64,000 nucleotides of DNA from NCBI GenBank assembly GCA_008921705.1, contig VFFE01009182.1, positions 641,892 through 705,891 on the forward strand, in the 5' to 3' direction. The first letter of the stretch is position 1. Every line of letters begins with the position of its first letter. Under the pieces are notes generated by a model, which saw nothing but the letters and a program-made list of their open reading frames with translations, did not search any database and was not told the DNA's origin. Positions 27,516 to 40,603 of the stretch are shown here, in pieces. The position numbers and the translations under genes are program-made. Source of the stretch: Burhinus oedicnemus (taxonomy: Eukaryota; Chordata; Aves; Charadriiformes; Burhinidae).

Positions 27516-29198
27516 AATTTCAACTTCCCTGTGAAATTACAGTCATGTTTTTTTAGAAGCTTACACATATATATGTTACTGTTAAAGTATGTGGAAGCTG
27601 ACACTAAGTACAAGGATAATTTTCAACAAGGCATGATACTAAGTTTTACAAAAAGGTATTCCAACAAAGGTAGTAGACTTACTGAATTAACCAAGCCAAG
27701 AATTAGGGCAAAAGGGTAGCCAGCAATCATTTCATAGCATTGAACTCAAAGCTGCCTTCATCTAGTTAATGCGACGTACAGCTACAGAAGTATAAAATTT
27801 ACCAGGTCAAGTGTTAAGCCATGAACAAGAGAAGATCAAAACAAGCGTACTATACTGTTCATTTACTTTATTGTAAGTACTTAAAATGTGTGCTCCAGAT
27901 TTCTATTCTGCAGATATATTCTTAGCACAGTTGTATCACAGCTCGTTGAACTGAAGGACTGAAACATGTTAAATGATGCATCAGGTTAGCCTGGAGCTGT
28001 GCAAACCCTGAGGCCATCTGAAATGATCAAATGACTGTATTTTCACATTTTTCTGAGGTGTGGATTGTAAACCGGCTACCTTCAGAAGTACCAGCACTTG
28101 AAAATAAAATCTCACAATCTCGTCCTTAGGTGACCCACACAGAATCAAGGAAGGAAGAGAATCAGTGACTTTTGGGAAAGAAGGAAAAACTAAGCACTTA
28201 AAACAGTTATTCCAAGGGTTACACACCTGAAAATATAACAGTTCTTTTGCATCATGAGATCAACACAGATTTAGCTAAAAAAACCAACCAAACAAAAAAC
28301 AACAAAACACAAACACAGGACTGAAAAAGGAAAATAGGGCTGAGAAAAACAGGACTGATAAAGACTTCCAGTGGTAGTCTAACCTACCATTCTACTTCAA
28401 GTCATGATTTACTACATCTGAATCATTCTCCTAAGACATTCCGCAAGACTGGTAATGATGGAGATTCCAAAAGATCTCAATTATTCTTGTTCTGTGTTTA
28501 TTCACAACAGATAAACAATAGTGGGTCTAAATGATTCTTGTCTGCATAGAAATACAAAGAAAAAATACATTATCTTCTTCTGAATGACCTTTATGCACTT
28601 GAGGACTATGGTCTTCTCTGTAAGCTAGTCAAAATCCTTAATATATGCCCAAAATCCATGGGTGTTTTGCGAAAGGACGACAGGTAACCAATTTCGTTAT
28701 TTATATCATCATCACTGAGACTTATATACATTCAGCAGTTTCACAACAGTTAAGTAACATTTATTTATGAAACTGGATGAGAAACACCTGCAGCCCTTTA
28801 AAAAAATTCAATGTATGCCATTGATTAATAAAGCCCTTAACAATCCAGTATTTTTTATTTCCTTCAACAGCTTCACCTCTGAATGATCTTAAGTTATAAC
28901 ACTGCACCATATAAGGTAGCAAGGGTGGATGTTTCAGATGAGGGAAGCATGGAAAAATTATCCTGTACGGGAAAATTAAATGCATCCAGAAATTGGTGCC
29001 AAGGAGTGAAGCTTGGTGGCTTAGCTTACATCCTGGATTTTAAGCATAAGCTATAAATACCTATATACACACAAAAAACATTCTGTCTGTTAACTACTAT
29101 AAGTAAAAACCTGGATTTAAAGGATATAGTTGTATGCACATTCACTAGCAGTGCTCTGTACCATAATAAATACTTAACCAAAAGCATCACATATTTAC

Positions 29199-29383
29199 CT
29201 GAAGTTTGGAAAACCTCATTCAGTAAAGCTTCGTTTACCATCACCGCATTGACATTTCCAGCAGGATGACACCAGCTCTGGTAAATAGTTTGAAGCAGAA
29301 GGGTTTGAGCTCTAGTTGCTTGAACTGTCAAATTAGGAAGCTCAAATATGCATTCTGTTAGTGGGACATGAGCTCGCTTGGTC
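29199..29383 (-). CDS. VPS13B: VPS13B coding exon (seventh and last in window)
   Basis: This 185-nt exon has an acceptor TTTAAACAG| and a donor ACTTCAG|GTAAAT. Its first G completes the split tryptophan; 61 codons follow and one base is left over. The peptide begins TKRAHVPLTECIFELPNLT, continues VQATRAQTLLLQTIYQSW, and ends NEALLNEVFQTS. FELPNLT-QATRAQTLLLQ-IYQSW agrees with human VPS13B as I recall it; the C-terminal third is more divergent. No exon resembling the human continuation (a KSKNPLPTLEGS-like segment) is visible between 1 and 29198, so the next intron exceeds 29 kb. The reading frame also stays open past the donor to a stop at 29026-29028 (see findings). Confidence 0.93.
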
Positions 29384-29400
29384 CTGTTTAAAATATTGAG

Positions 29401-29410
29401 GGGGGGGGGG
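29401..29410 (+). repeat. VPS13B: G-run next to a VPS13B exon acceptor
   Basis: A run of ten G lies 18 bases upstream (in transcript sense) of the acceptor at 29384. On the sense strand it is a C10 run and forms most of the polypyrimidine tract of that acceptor. Confidence 0.8.
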
Positions 29411-32400
29411 AAAGGAAAGTTCATTACTTTGCTGCATAAAAATAACAATTTAAAACCTTAGTCACAGAATACCAGACTATAAGCTGTTAGTTTGTAAGGC
29501 TGGAGCTGTGTGTCTGTTAAATTTCTTCTTGGAAGAGCCAATTCTACTTATACTGAACTTCACCCTAAACAGGACTTCTGTTACATGATTTAACACTACA
29601 TCTCCCTCCAAAATATGAGAGGCAGAATCATATATCTTTATCTAATTATCTCAAGTGCTCCCACCAAAGTAGGAGCTACTCATAAAATTGTGCAGTTATT
29701 AAAAACACAGAAATCTGCTCAATAATTGTATTTTCTGAAAAAAAAAAATTTATTTAAAAGCTTACAGTGCATCACTAAATGAGATATGTCCAGTGATCCA
29801 AAAAAACCATACAGACAATATCCATACAAAAAAATACAGAGAGCCCCACATTCCATATTTCTCTTCATATTCCTCACATTTGGCTGACATAGCGCTCATT
29901 AAGTGATTCTAATATTTTTCATTGCCTTTTACCTTATAACTAGGGAGGAGGAACAGGCGGGGAAAAGCATTGGGAGGGTAGTGCAAGGTAAAGGACATTC
30001 TGTTTGGAAATAAATTCTTCTGTAACAATACAATTCACTATCAACAAGAAGGCTCTAACAACACTGTAGCGAATTCAGTAAGTTACTTTTTCTTCCTAAT
30101 ATATACACTATTACCTGAAATTAAGCAACAGATTGATTTGCTACATTCAACAAAAACTGCAAAGGTTCTTTAATATTCTCATTTTGGAGCCTTTTCCTGC
30201 AGCATGTTTACAACATTATTATTCTTGCCCTAATCACCTCCTGCTCCATCACCAAAATGTACTTTTTGTGCTATTCAGCATTATTTTCTCCTGTGTCCCC
30301 AAAATATAATCACTGATGCACAGATTAGCCCATTCTCATTCTGGAGAATCTCCTCCATTAGAAAATTTTAGGGACAAGCCTAAAGTCACATGAAAATTAA
30401 CAATATTAGGTTAATGTTCCATTGGGAATCAGAACCTCAAATGGGGAAAGCTGCTGAAGGTGCTCATGCAATCCCTTAGCCCAGGAAAAAAGCATCCTTT
30501 ACCAGAACGTTCAAGGGACTGAAAATGTAAAGACATTCCCTTACAGACATTGAATGGCTCTTCAGATTAGCAAAATCAAAACCTTCCAAGGAACTGTCAC
30601 AAGCAGTCACAATACACTGCATCTCCTATCTGGCTCCACAAGAAAATGCTTGCAGCCATATGACCTCACATACATGAGATCATACTAGCAGTAGAGACTC
30701 TGCAGGAGGCTTCATGAATTCAGAAACAGGCCATTGCTGATGCTCAAACTCTAAAATCTGTAACAGCATGAAGCGACACAGAATTCTGGTGATAAGCAGT
30801 AGACTTCCTTGCACATTCTGCACCTGATTGGGAGAGTTGCCCTTCACCAAGAAAACTAAAGAAAAAAAGCACATCATCACTTCTCAGACCCGTGATTATG
30901 ATCATCTAGATGAGGAAGCAGAATAGCAAAACATCCTGCTGCTAACACTTTTGGCCCATAAGCTGCAGATAAGGCCTGTGTGACATATGAAACATGGTTT
31001 GGAAACAAGCATTCTGAACATCAGAAGACATGTATTGACCACCATGTTGACAGAGTGGTACAATCAAAGCTAATGTCGTTACTTCGAATTTGGACTTGCA
31101 CATACAAGCATTCACCTTAAGTCACAAACAGATCTCCTCCCTCAATTCATTGTCAACACCAGGAAACAGCTAACTGAAAACCATTTTCTCTGGAACAAGA
31201 GGAATTAATCTCATCAAGTGTTAGATACCTACAGTATAAACAAACATCCTTACCTAAGACGGCTATATAGACCCTTTTAAGGTAAACGAAAGAAAACAGC
31301 ACTTATATGCATAACAGAGATGCATTCATTCTAGATCTGAGGAGTAAATGAAGTGTATTCTGTAGGTGGCTATTTCTGCTCACTGCCTATAAAGGGAGAG
31401 TATGGTAATTATCTCAGCTGTGGATGTCTACACCATAGATCAAAGTTGCATAGATAAAGCCCATCCACAAAAGCCAATTCCATTGCTCCTCACTAAAAAT
31501 AAAAACAAGGGAATAAAACCAAAACTGATTCCTGTGAAAGAAGATACCCATGAAATATTCTCAGAAAATGGATGTAAATACAGATAGAGGACAAAGAACA
31601 AACAAAACCAGATGTTGTAGTCTTCTGTAGTAGTAATCAGTATTCTTTAGACCAAGGTTTTTCATCCTCAAAGCTTGGAATCAGGATTACTTGTCTCAAA
31701 AGGAGAGGGGAGGAAACCAGCAACAGGACTGCCTCTGAGCTGCAACTCATTTGAAGCTAACAACACAACAGTGCTGCCAGCTTCAAATGTCATTTGCAGA
31801 AAAAACATGGATGAAGGAGAAACATTTTATGATTATATGGGAGAACTGAGCCTTGTGTCTGGTAGTGGAAATTTCCTTCAGAATGGAAAAGGAAAAAAAA
31901 GCAGTCTACTCTGACTGAATCTATCAGTCTTTGAAGTTTGGAACTACCGTAATTTTGGATCAGTACAGCCTCTGTGGCTAGGAAAATCAACTCATCGGAG
32001 GCTTTTTCAGAAGAGATCTCATATTAGCCTCATTTGTTTGGTTTTGGGTTGGGTCGGGTTTTTTTCATAGCAGTCACTGACACCAAACAGTGAGTTAGAA
32101 CAAGAAAAACTACATTTGTCCTGCTTGGAGCATCCCCTACCTGCCTTTTCTGCTAACAGCCATGTAAAGATCTTTCTCGAGTACATGAGCAGACCACATG
32201 CCAGCCTCGCTGCCTGAGACCAATACTCTGCAGCACAGTAGGTCACCAAAGGGGTAAGACATATTTGTACAAAACTGAAGCTCTTCCTGTCTCTCAGTTT
32301 GAAGTACAAACACACCACACACCTTTCCTGAAAATGTTCTTCTCCCAAAAAGTACAAAAACCCCACGTGGCCATCTGCGAAAAGAATGCATCCAAACACA

Positions 32401-35400
32401 TTTGAAATCTGGTGGTGCAAGCAAGCCATTTAAAAAAACATTTTTGTCTAAACTTCAAAAAATAAGCTAGTTAGAAAGTTAGAACTACTTTAAGAGACAA
32501 AACAAAAGCTGAAAATAATACTAGTATTAAGTCAGGCAAATAAAGAAAGATGCTGCCTTGTTAAAAAAAACCAACCAAACAAACAACAACAAAACTAAAG
32601 AAAAACACTGACTCAAATAGACAGCCAAAAGGAACTAACAGCCTGTAACATATTCTGACAATTTCTACAACACAACACAGACAAAAAGACATATGACTAT
32701 CACTCTGTTGTGGACACAGTTAGATAAAACATATCTCCCATTTCAGCTCCTCAGATACACGTACATTCCTCTGTGTAAATGTACATATAGCCATATAGTC
32801 ACTAGAAGAAAAGCTCTGGGTTCCATGAAAAGCACAGGTGGAGACTGCAACACTGTGGCCTTTTCTACTGCTGTTCCCAAGTTAGAATTTGAACTTACAC
32901 TCAAGGAAATTCTAGGAAAGCAAGTGCAAGCTCTGTAATTCATCAATTTAAGCAGAAAAGATGTGCATAAATAAAAGACTATATAAGGTGATTCTGTACT
33001 TAGGAAAATCCGTCCCTGTAAAACCAAATGCTATATACACAATAAAAAAATTCACTTTAACAGTCAAGATTAAACAGACAGCACAAACTGTTTACTTTTA
33101 TGTAGAACTGAAGTTGGAAAACTAGATATGAACGTTACCAAGCTTCTGTAGACATTACATGGAAAGAAGTGTAATGCATGGTGATATCAATCAGAATGTT
33201 TCCTAGTATTCCTTTTTTTCAGGCCATGTATCGTGATCTTTTATTATTTATCTCATTACAGAAGTGCACTGTAACATATATTTTCTACTTTTCCCTCTTA
33301 TTTCTGAATATGATTTTGCAGGATCAAAACTAAATATTTTGGAAAAAAAGTATCTGAATATTTCAAAAGACGGGTTCCCTAATGTAAAACTGGGAAGGAA
33401 GAAAGAAGATAGCAAACCTTTTTCAGAAAAATTCAGGATGAACATGACTCCACAATAATTCCATCTGAACTAACACATTTGTCTTAACAAATTCATATAC
33501 TTTAGGGGGAGGTCTGTGAAGAGCTGTGACAATCACAGCATACAATATGACAGTGGAAAAGATTTTGCTTTAAAAGTCTGCCTATTCATTTAATACATAT
33601 TACAGCTACTGTACTGAACTGTTCTAAATTTAAAACTTAAAATTTTCATATAAAATAGTCCCTTATGGGTAATAACAGTGTATGAGGGTTTTTTTTAACA
33701 ATATGCAAATTCTACGCTTATTGTACTTTAGCAATCCCATAGGAATAAAGTCTACTGGTCCTTTTCAGATAACTTCGGAGGACTGGGAAGTTGAAGAAAA
33801 TAAATTCTTTTTATAGGAAAAAAAAAAAATCAAGGCGGTGGGGAAGTATTGTACCATGTGTGCAGCAAATGTTGCTTAAAGGAAATTTTAACTAGACCTG
33901 GCCAGTGATGAAAGTACATTTATAATTCAGGATTTATTATAATAGTTTTGAAACACAAATAATGCATTTAAAAGAACTTATAATACAAGTTTGCTACCAA
34001 AATGCACCTGTTAATACAGAAAATCCATCATTAATAAGGTACTGAGCTATATTTAACCAAGTTTTATGACCCAAGAGATATATTCAAGCAATAAGTGAAA
34101 ATATAAGTACAATTAAATTTTTCAGTAAACCAAGTTAGATCTGTGTTTCTACATTGTATCATTAAATTTGTATTAAGCAACTGAATGTGACTTCATATCA
34201 AAACTCATCACCATATTAAAACAGTTATGGCACATAGTTGAAGTCTAAAACCATTCTTTAAACTGCATTCTAAAACTGTAACAACAATAGAAATAATTAT
34301 TTCTCAAATCTTTCCACTCAAGAGTTAAGATGCAGTTCTGAACATATGTTCATTTAACTGAACAGGTTAAAAAACTACTAATTCAAACACTCTTCTCTAG
34401 GGGAAAATAAATCCTAATGTAACTAGCAGGATAGGCTACTCATTAAAGCCAAACTTGGACAAGTTCCAGAATAAATTTAAGGAAATATGAACAAGCAAGT
34501 CTTGCTGTGTAGTGGCATGGAGTGAAAATGAATCTGTTCTAATTAAATGATTTTTAAATACACTTGGGTTGTACCCGGTTTGCTGACAAACTGTAATACA
34601 GACTTGCTGAAATATTTGGATAAATCTGGCATACCATTAAAGAAAATAGTTTTCTTCACTGTTTTTGAATGCAAACATGAATTGGTCCTTATTATACACC
34701 ATGCACAGGCACCAATATAACCAATCCATGTAAGTTCACAGGCCTGCTATGAAATATTTTTGGTTTGTAGACTTTAGGAACAGCAACTCATTCTTTTAAA
34801 ATCAACACCTCAGAGTGATTGAAAGAATATAGTGGTGAACAGCTGGCTCCAGAGGTTTATATAGAGTCCCCAACTGCAAAGCTGGAACCTGCAAAATGTT
34901 TCCAAAAATTTAATTTTTGTTATTACTCATATCCTGTACAGTAAAATACGATTAGTTCATTTTTTCCAAAATAACAAAACCAGTAACCTGCTACTAGAAC
35001 CCAGCAACAGTGGCTTTGAAGAACCTGAATGTAATTTAAATGCCTAAATAATTTCAGTCAGCATTTGCACACCCTTCCACTTAGGCAAACAGAAAGTGTA
35101 TGCTGGTTTTATACTCTACATGAACAAAGGCTTCATCTACATACCTTAAAAAAAAAAAAAAAAAAATCTGTACTCCTACTTAATCTGATCTTTCACAGCA
35201 ACTTTAAGAAACTGACAACTTTGATCCTTTTTCTTCACATTTAAGCTACTGTTACTGGGTAAGGGAAACAACATCTAGCTACTTAATGACAAATATCAAA
35301 ACTCTGAAGGGAGAATAAAGGGAAAGGAAGTTAACCGCTACAGTCTGGGAATTACTATTTTTTTAAATGCAAGACTGAAGTCTACTACTACTCACAACAA

Positions 35401-38400
35401 AAACCAGTCATATCACATGTCTGCATACGCTAACACAATTTTTAGTCTTCAGACAGCACATACAGTTATTTGTGCTAGAGGGCCATGTCAATTATTATCA
35501 AAAAATAATAATTAAACCCACTTTGGAACGCTTCATTCAAAAAATCAATGCTCTTCTATAGCCTTCACCAAAGGCTGCCTGACATATCATCTCTTACACA
35601 GGTGAATTTTCAGCAGCTGCAGCTGCCTTTGCCTCTTGTTTGTGGGAAACACTTCTAATTGTACAATTTAATACAGAGAAGAAAACAATGAAGTTCAAGA
35701 TTCACCAACTTTTTTTTTTTTTTAGTAATAAAGAAATTAACTTTTTCTTTCTGAAAATTTTAGATATGGGATTAGAAGGGAACAACACGATCATTTCAAA
35801 ACTGACTTCTCTAGTTTTTTTTTTAAACACCAGTTATGGAATTGAAATTGTCGGTGATGAAAAACTTTTGTAAAGTGTTAATTCATCCATGAACAGAAAA
35901 AACACAGATTTACTTGAAACAATTGTGGAAACAAAATAATGCAGCTAAGTACAAGCTTCAATACATGTTAGAAAATGAACAGAGAATATCCATTCTCAGT
36001 ACAGTCTGTTTTAATGGAACAATAAAATTTAGCTTTATATAGCAAAGCAAAAATAAATGCATTATCACAAGAACAAAAATAATTATTAAAATCAAACAAC
36101 TATCTAAAAGGAACAAACCTTGCAAAAAAAAAATCCCTTTGAAGCAAACAATGCAAGACTCTGGACATACATGCTAGGAGGTCTAAACTAGTATTGTTTT
36201 TAAAATCATTTAGTTTGTTTTCTTACATCTGGACATTAAAAATTATAATAGTTAGATTAAAAATTATGATCATTACACGCGAATAATAGTACTGGTTCCT
36301 GAAGCAACAAGGAAGTGAAAAGCAGTGACCTCAGTAGGACAGCATTTATCTGCTCTGAGACACCAAGAGAAAATGTCAAAGGCTGCAAGAAAAAACAAAA
36401 CCCGGAATGTGAGGGTAGGAGAGTCTTAATTTCCCTCAGCTTGAATCCAGCCACACTAAGCATCAGATGAGTCTTTCCACCCACAGGATTAAAAGTTTAA
36501 GAAAAAAAGGAAGAAAGCCATCTATCTCCACTTCCAGTTAAGTCATTACCTATGTGCCTCAAAATGCAACGTATTTGAACTAAAAATCCGTTGACACCAA
36601 CAAGGGATAACCCAACAAGGGGTTGGGTTTTCAGTCTTATTTTTGGACACATAATAAACTAAGGTGGTTGCTGAAACTACAATGCAGGAACACATTAAAC
36701 CTGCAGCTGCATTCGAGAAACGTATTTAGGAAGTTTAGATCGAATTCAGCTTGATGGCTTTGGGAAAGCTCATCAATGGGACAGATGCTAGGGATCTGAA
36801 CTCTCACCAAATTGCAACTGGAGGTCAGTCACTAATTGCTATTTCTTTGTTTGGAAAAGACTCCTCTTCTAATCACTAGTTGATACTTGTCTCCAGAAAG
36901 AATCATTGAAGTGATATGAGCAATGTATAAATGAATAACATTCCAAGTTCTCTTCTCTGAGGAAATTACTGTATGAGCTCTCGGTCTTCTTCATGTTCAA
37001 CTAAATCTTGTGCATAAAGTTGCATCTTTGAAGAACTGCATCTTCAGAACTCCACAAGGTGTGTGGGGGAAAATCAGAAAACAAGGGATAAGAAACTCTC
37101 CACATGGAATGTGATTAATGCCAATTTTTTCTTACTGACACTTTAAACTTCTATTCCTTCCTTACTTCTGTGAGAAGGTCTATAACTTTTTTAGGTGAAT
37201 CTAGGAATCTTATTCTCACTGATTGTGGATATTATTTGGGACAAGGGGAGGGATATGACATTTAGCTGCATTATATCCAGTGAGATCAAAACCTAAGGAC
37301 TATGAGAAAAATTGGTACTCTTTACAGTGACCAAAGATGAAAACATATCTAAAAAAAAGAAAGAAAGAAGTCCAGAAAAAAGCAAGGACTTTCTACAGGA
37401 AACCACTGGCTTGATGAAGGTAGTACAGAAGGAATCATACCAGAAGCAGAGCACTTCCACAGCTATTATTTGAGCTGTGCCTTGTATCTTTTCAGAACTA
37501 GTTCCTACTCGGAAAAGCAGCAATGCCAAAATAAATGCAATCATTGTCATTTACCTCCTGGCAAACGACAGTTTCCCTGATAGGGGCAGAAATCAGCTGG
37601 AACTTGGAGATGCTGTAATAAACAACTGCAGACAACCAAGCCCACCAAGACCATGAGAGGTAAGCAGGTAAAAGTTGCTAGTGTCCATAAACCTCCAAAG
37701 TGCAAAGATCTGTGCTTATTAAAACAAACCAAGTGCTACATTTTTTTTGTAGCTTTTGTAAATCCAGTATGATTGCTTTGGATGCCACAGTGCAATCCAA
37801 TCTCAGAAGCCACGGGGGTAGAACAGGGTTTGGGGAACTGCCTTCCCACAGAGCAGCCTGCTTTATTGTCCAGAGAAGCAACTTCTCCCCCTCCCTTTTC
37901 CTCTCCTCTTTCCCCCTTCACACACTCCCAGAAGCAGCAGCAACACCCAGTAAATCAGTCCTCTCAATCTGCCACACAGAGCCATTTGGTTGCCATTAGC
38001 AGGTAAAACAGGGAGCCAGGAGGGCTCAGAAACATGCTGGTGCTCAGTGGAGGAAACCGCACTGACAGAGTCATCTGCTGAACATGATGGCACAAAACAG
38101 GAATAGGACACAAAGGCTGCTGCCGTTTGGTAAGGAGACCCATGCTTAACCTGGTGTTATCAGGGGAGCAAGAGTCATGACTGGCAGCCTTGAGAACAGC
38201 AACTACTTCCACCATGCTTTCACGCTGTCAGAAGTAAGAGCAGCAGCTCTCAGAAACCATCCCTTCAATCTGAGGGAAATTCAAACAGTCAATTCAGCAG
38301 CTAAAACTACAGTCATTTACAAGTATTTTTGTAGGATATAGGATATGATTTTGTAGCATATAATTTTTTTTAATTAGTAGGAGCAGAAATAAGGATTTTT

Positions 38401-40577
38401 TTAATATAGATTTCTATCCAATATGATCTTTTAAGTTACTGTCAAATTACCTTTTTATTCCCAGCAGAGCTGCAAAATGTGGCAATGTTGTTAAATACAA
38501 ATCAGTTATCTCCTAATAAATTTATTTCAAAATGTGCAGATACTTCATTTCTTAGTCTATTCCATTCTATTAATGATTTCCAATTTTAAACTCCTTTCCT
38601 AAACCAAATTTGCAATGTGAATTTCCTCTTTGATATTTCTTACAACATTTTGGAAATTATCAAACATATTCGAAAATTAAATACACATTATTTACAAGAA
38701 AACAGCCCAGCTCACGGGCCCTATCTATTGTGAGGACCTTCCGATTTGCCAGAGCCAGCACAGCTGACCAGACATCACCCTGTCCCATAGGAGGAAAAAC
38801 TTGAGTGTGAAGCTGAATTTTATGCAGAGGAAAAGTTGCTATCCCAGAAGTCTGACCCTTCTCCAAACAACACAGATGTGAGGAACTCTCAAGAATGCAG
38901 ATATGGTGAACAGAGGCTTTGTTTTCTTCTCATCTGAAGACATATGAAAGAAGGATATTAGCAAGTCTTGCAAGCTAGGAAGACTGGCTTGTGAGAGTCT
39001 GAGACAGAAGATGGCTCCTCTTTGTGGGGAGCAAGGAAGAGGAACTGCTTTGAGCAGGAACAGTCACAAGGACAGATCCCACAGACTGCTGTCTTGCAAA
39101 AAGCTATGGAACTTGTAGAGCATTCTCCCAACCCTTGTAGAAGCTGCAAGACAGAAAGTGACAGATGATGACAGTGACATTTAAGAAAGAAAGAGGCACA
39201 AAAAGGCCCACAGAATTATCTTCCTCTCACAGGTTTCAAATGGTAAGAGGAAAAAGAAAGAAAAAAAAACCAATACAGTGGGATTAATAGATTGGGATTA
39301 AGGCACAAGGATGGAGAACATACACCAAGAAAAAATAGAAGCAAGTAAACCAATGCAAAGGAAAAGAAGCATCTTTAAAGTATTTCCAATAAAATGCTTG
39401 GAAGATTGGAAGAACATAAGAATAGAAGAAACTAAAAGCACATGTGTAGAGAACAAGCTGTATGACTGAATCTTCTTTGAAAGTGCTTGCAAACTGAAAG
39501 TAGGGATCAGGAAAAACAAAATTATATTTAGAGCATTAGAAGAAAGACAGTTGTGGAATGAAATGCTGACAACTGGAACAGAAAGAAAATACATCTAACA
39601 TACACACACATTAACACACACATACCCTTTCCTGCCTTCCCTTCCAAATTTCTCATGTATTCCATTTCTGAATACATAGTCTTAACTCACCTCTAAGTAC
39701 TTCCATGAAAATTGTGGAAAATAGAAAAAAGTGGCGAAATGTAGATAAATTTGCCTAGTTATTCTTTTTCTTGAAGATTATTAACAGCTGCAAAGTTGTT
39801 AGAAGACGGACCAAAACTCCCATTTTGTTTCCTCTCTGAAAAGTTCAAAGGTCTTTTAGGGAACTAACACAGTTTTAAATTCCCTGCTAAAGATTCAAGA
39901 GCTGAACACAGCTCCAACTTCAAGCAAACATTAACAACTAATCTAAATAAGAAGCTTTGTCCAAAAAAGGTAAGCTGGTTAGGATTTGGAGTTTTCTGTG
40001 AATTTCTTTGAGTAAATACTTTTGCATACTGATTATTTGGTTTCATAAATAGATGAAATCTGTTGGTGGAAAAAGACGCATTTACAGTGAGAGACAAAAA
40101 GTTGTCTGAAATTCTGGCAAATTTTTTATAGCTAGACCATAAAGGTCAGAGGGGTAAGGAAGGTGTGTCTCTGCATTAGCTAAAACAAAATAAATATTTG
40201 AACTAAAATATTGCGCTGGAGATGGCACAAACAGAAAGTACACGAGACTAAAAGAAATGAAGCCATACTTCTGTATTGACAGGAAACTACTGAATTCCAT
40301 TAAATCCAGAGAGGTAAATAAAAGCACCTAATTTCACTCTTCCTTGCCTGAAAGTATCCCAATTCTAAGGTCTTTCAAGATAGAAGTTACAGCATCAAAA
40401 GGAACTTGCTGGAAGGGTGTTCTGGTTTTCCCACTACCAGAAAAGCCTTTAGTATAGCAAAGGATGGATCAAGCGTATCATCAAAAGCAAGGCCATGAAT
40501 GGACAAGGTGTGCTGAAGATTCACACGTATACACTGCATAACAGCAGAAAGAGTATAAAGGCTGTTAAAAGTATTAT

Positions 40578-40603
40578 CTACATATATATATATATTATAT
40601 ATA
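40578..40603 (+). repeat. (AT)n microsatellite
   Basis: ACATATATATATATATTATATATAG, a near-perfect AT dinucleotide run. Confidence 0.85.

Larger units (their letters stand above)
1..29198 (-). other. VPS13B: VPS13B intron (partial), downstream of the 29199-29383 exon
   Basis: This stretch is non-coding by every sign I can read: AT-rich, with only short unconserved ORFs on both strands. It holds the CR1 copies at 341-950, 7450-8580, 9425-10862 and 20286-21360, the low-complexity tracts listed separately, and the gap at 27440-27459. Two moderately GC-rich patches, 13360-13720 and 21400-21870, are not explained by any repeat I recognise. I see no second gene. Confidence 0.8.

Noticed and set aside
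27281..27613. Minus-strand frames of 60 to 110 codons rich in F, S, L and P
   Set aside because: They are read from the polypurine tract and cross the 20-N gap.
31675..31914. 79-codon plus-strand frame with protein-like composition
   Set aside because: It is antisense to VPS13B, has no splice or promoter context and shows no similarity that I recognise.
37553..38220. Cluster of overlapping open frames on both strands in a GC-richer patch
   Set aside because: The frames overlap in all directions, none has a recognisable domain, and the openness fits reduced stop frequency at higher GC.
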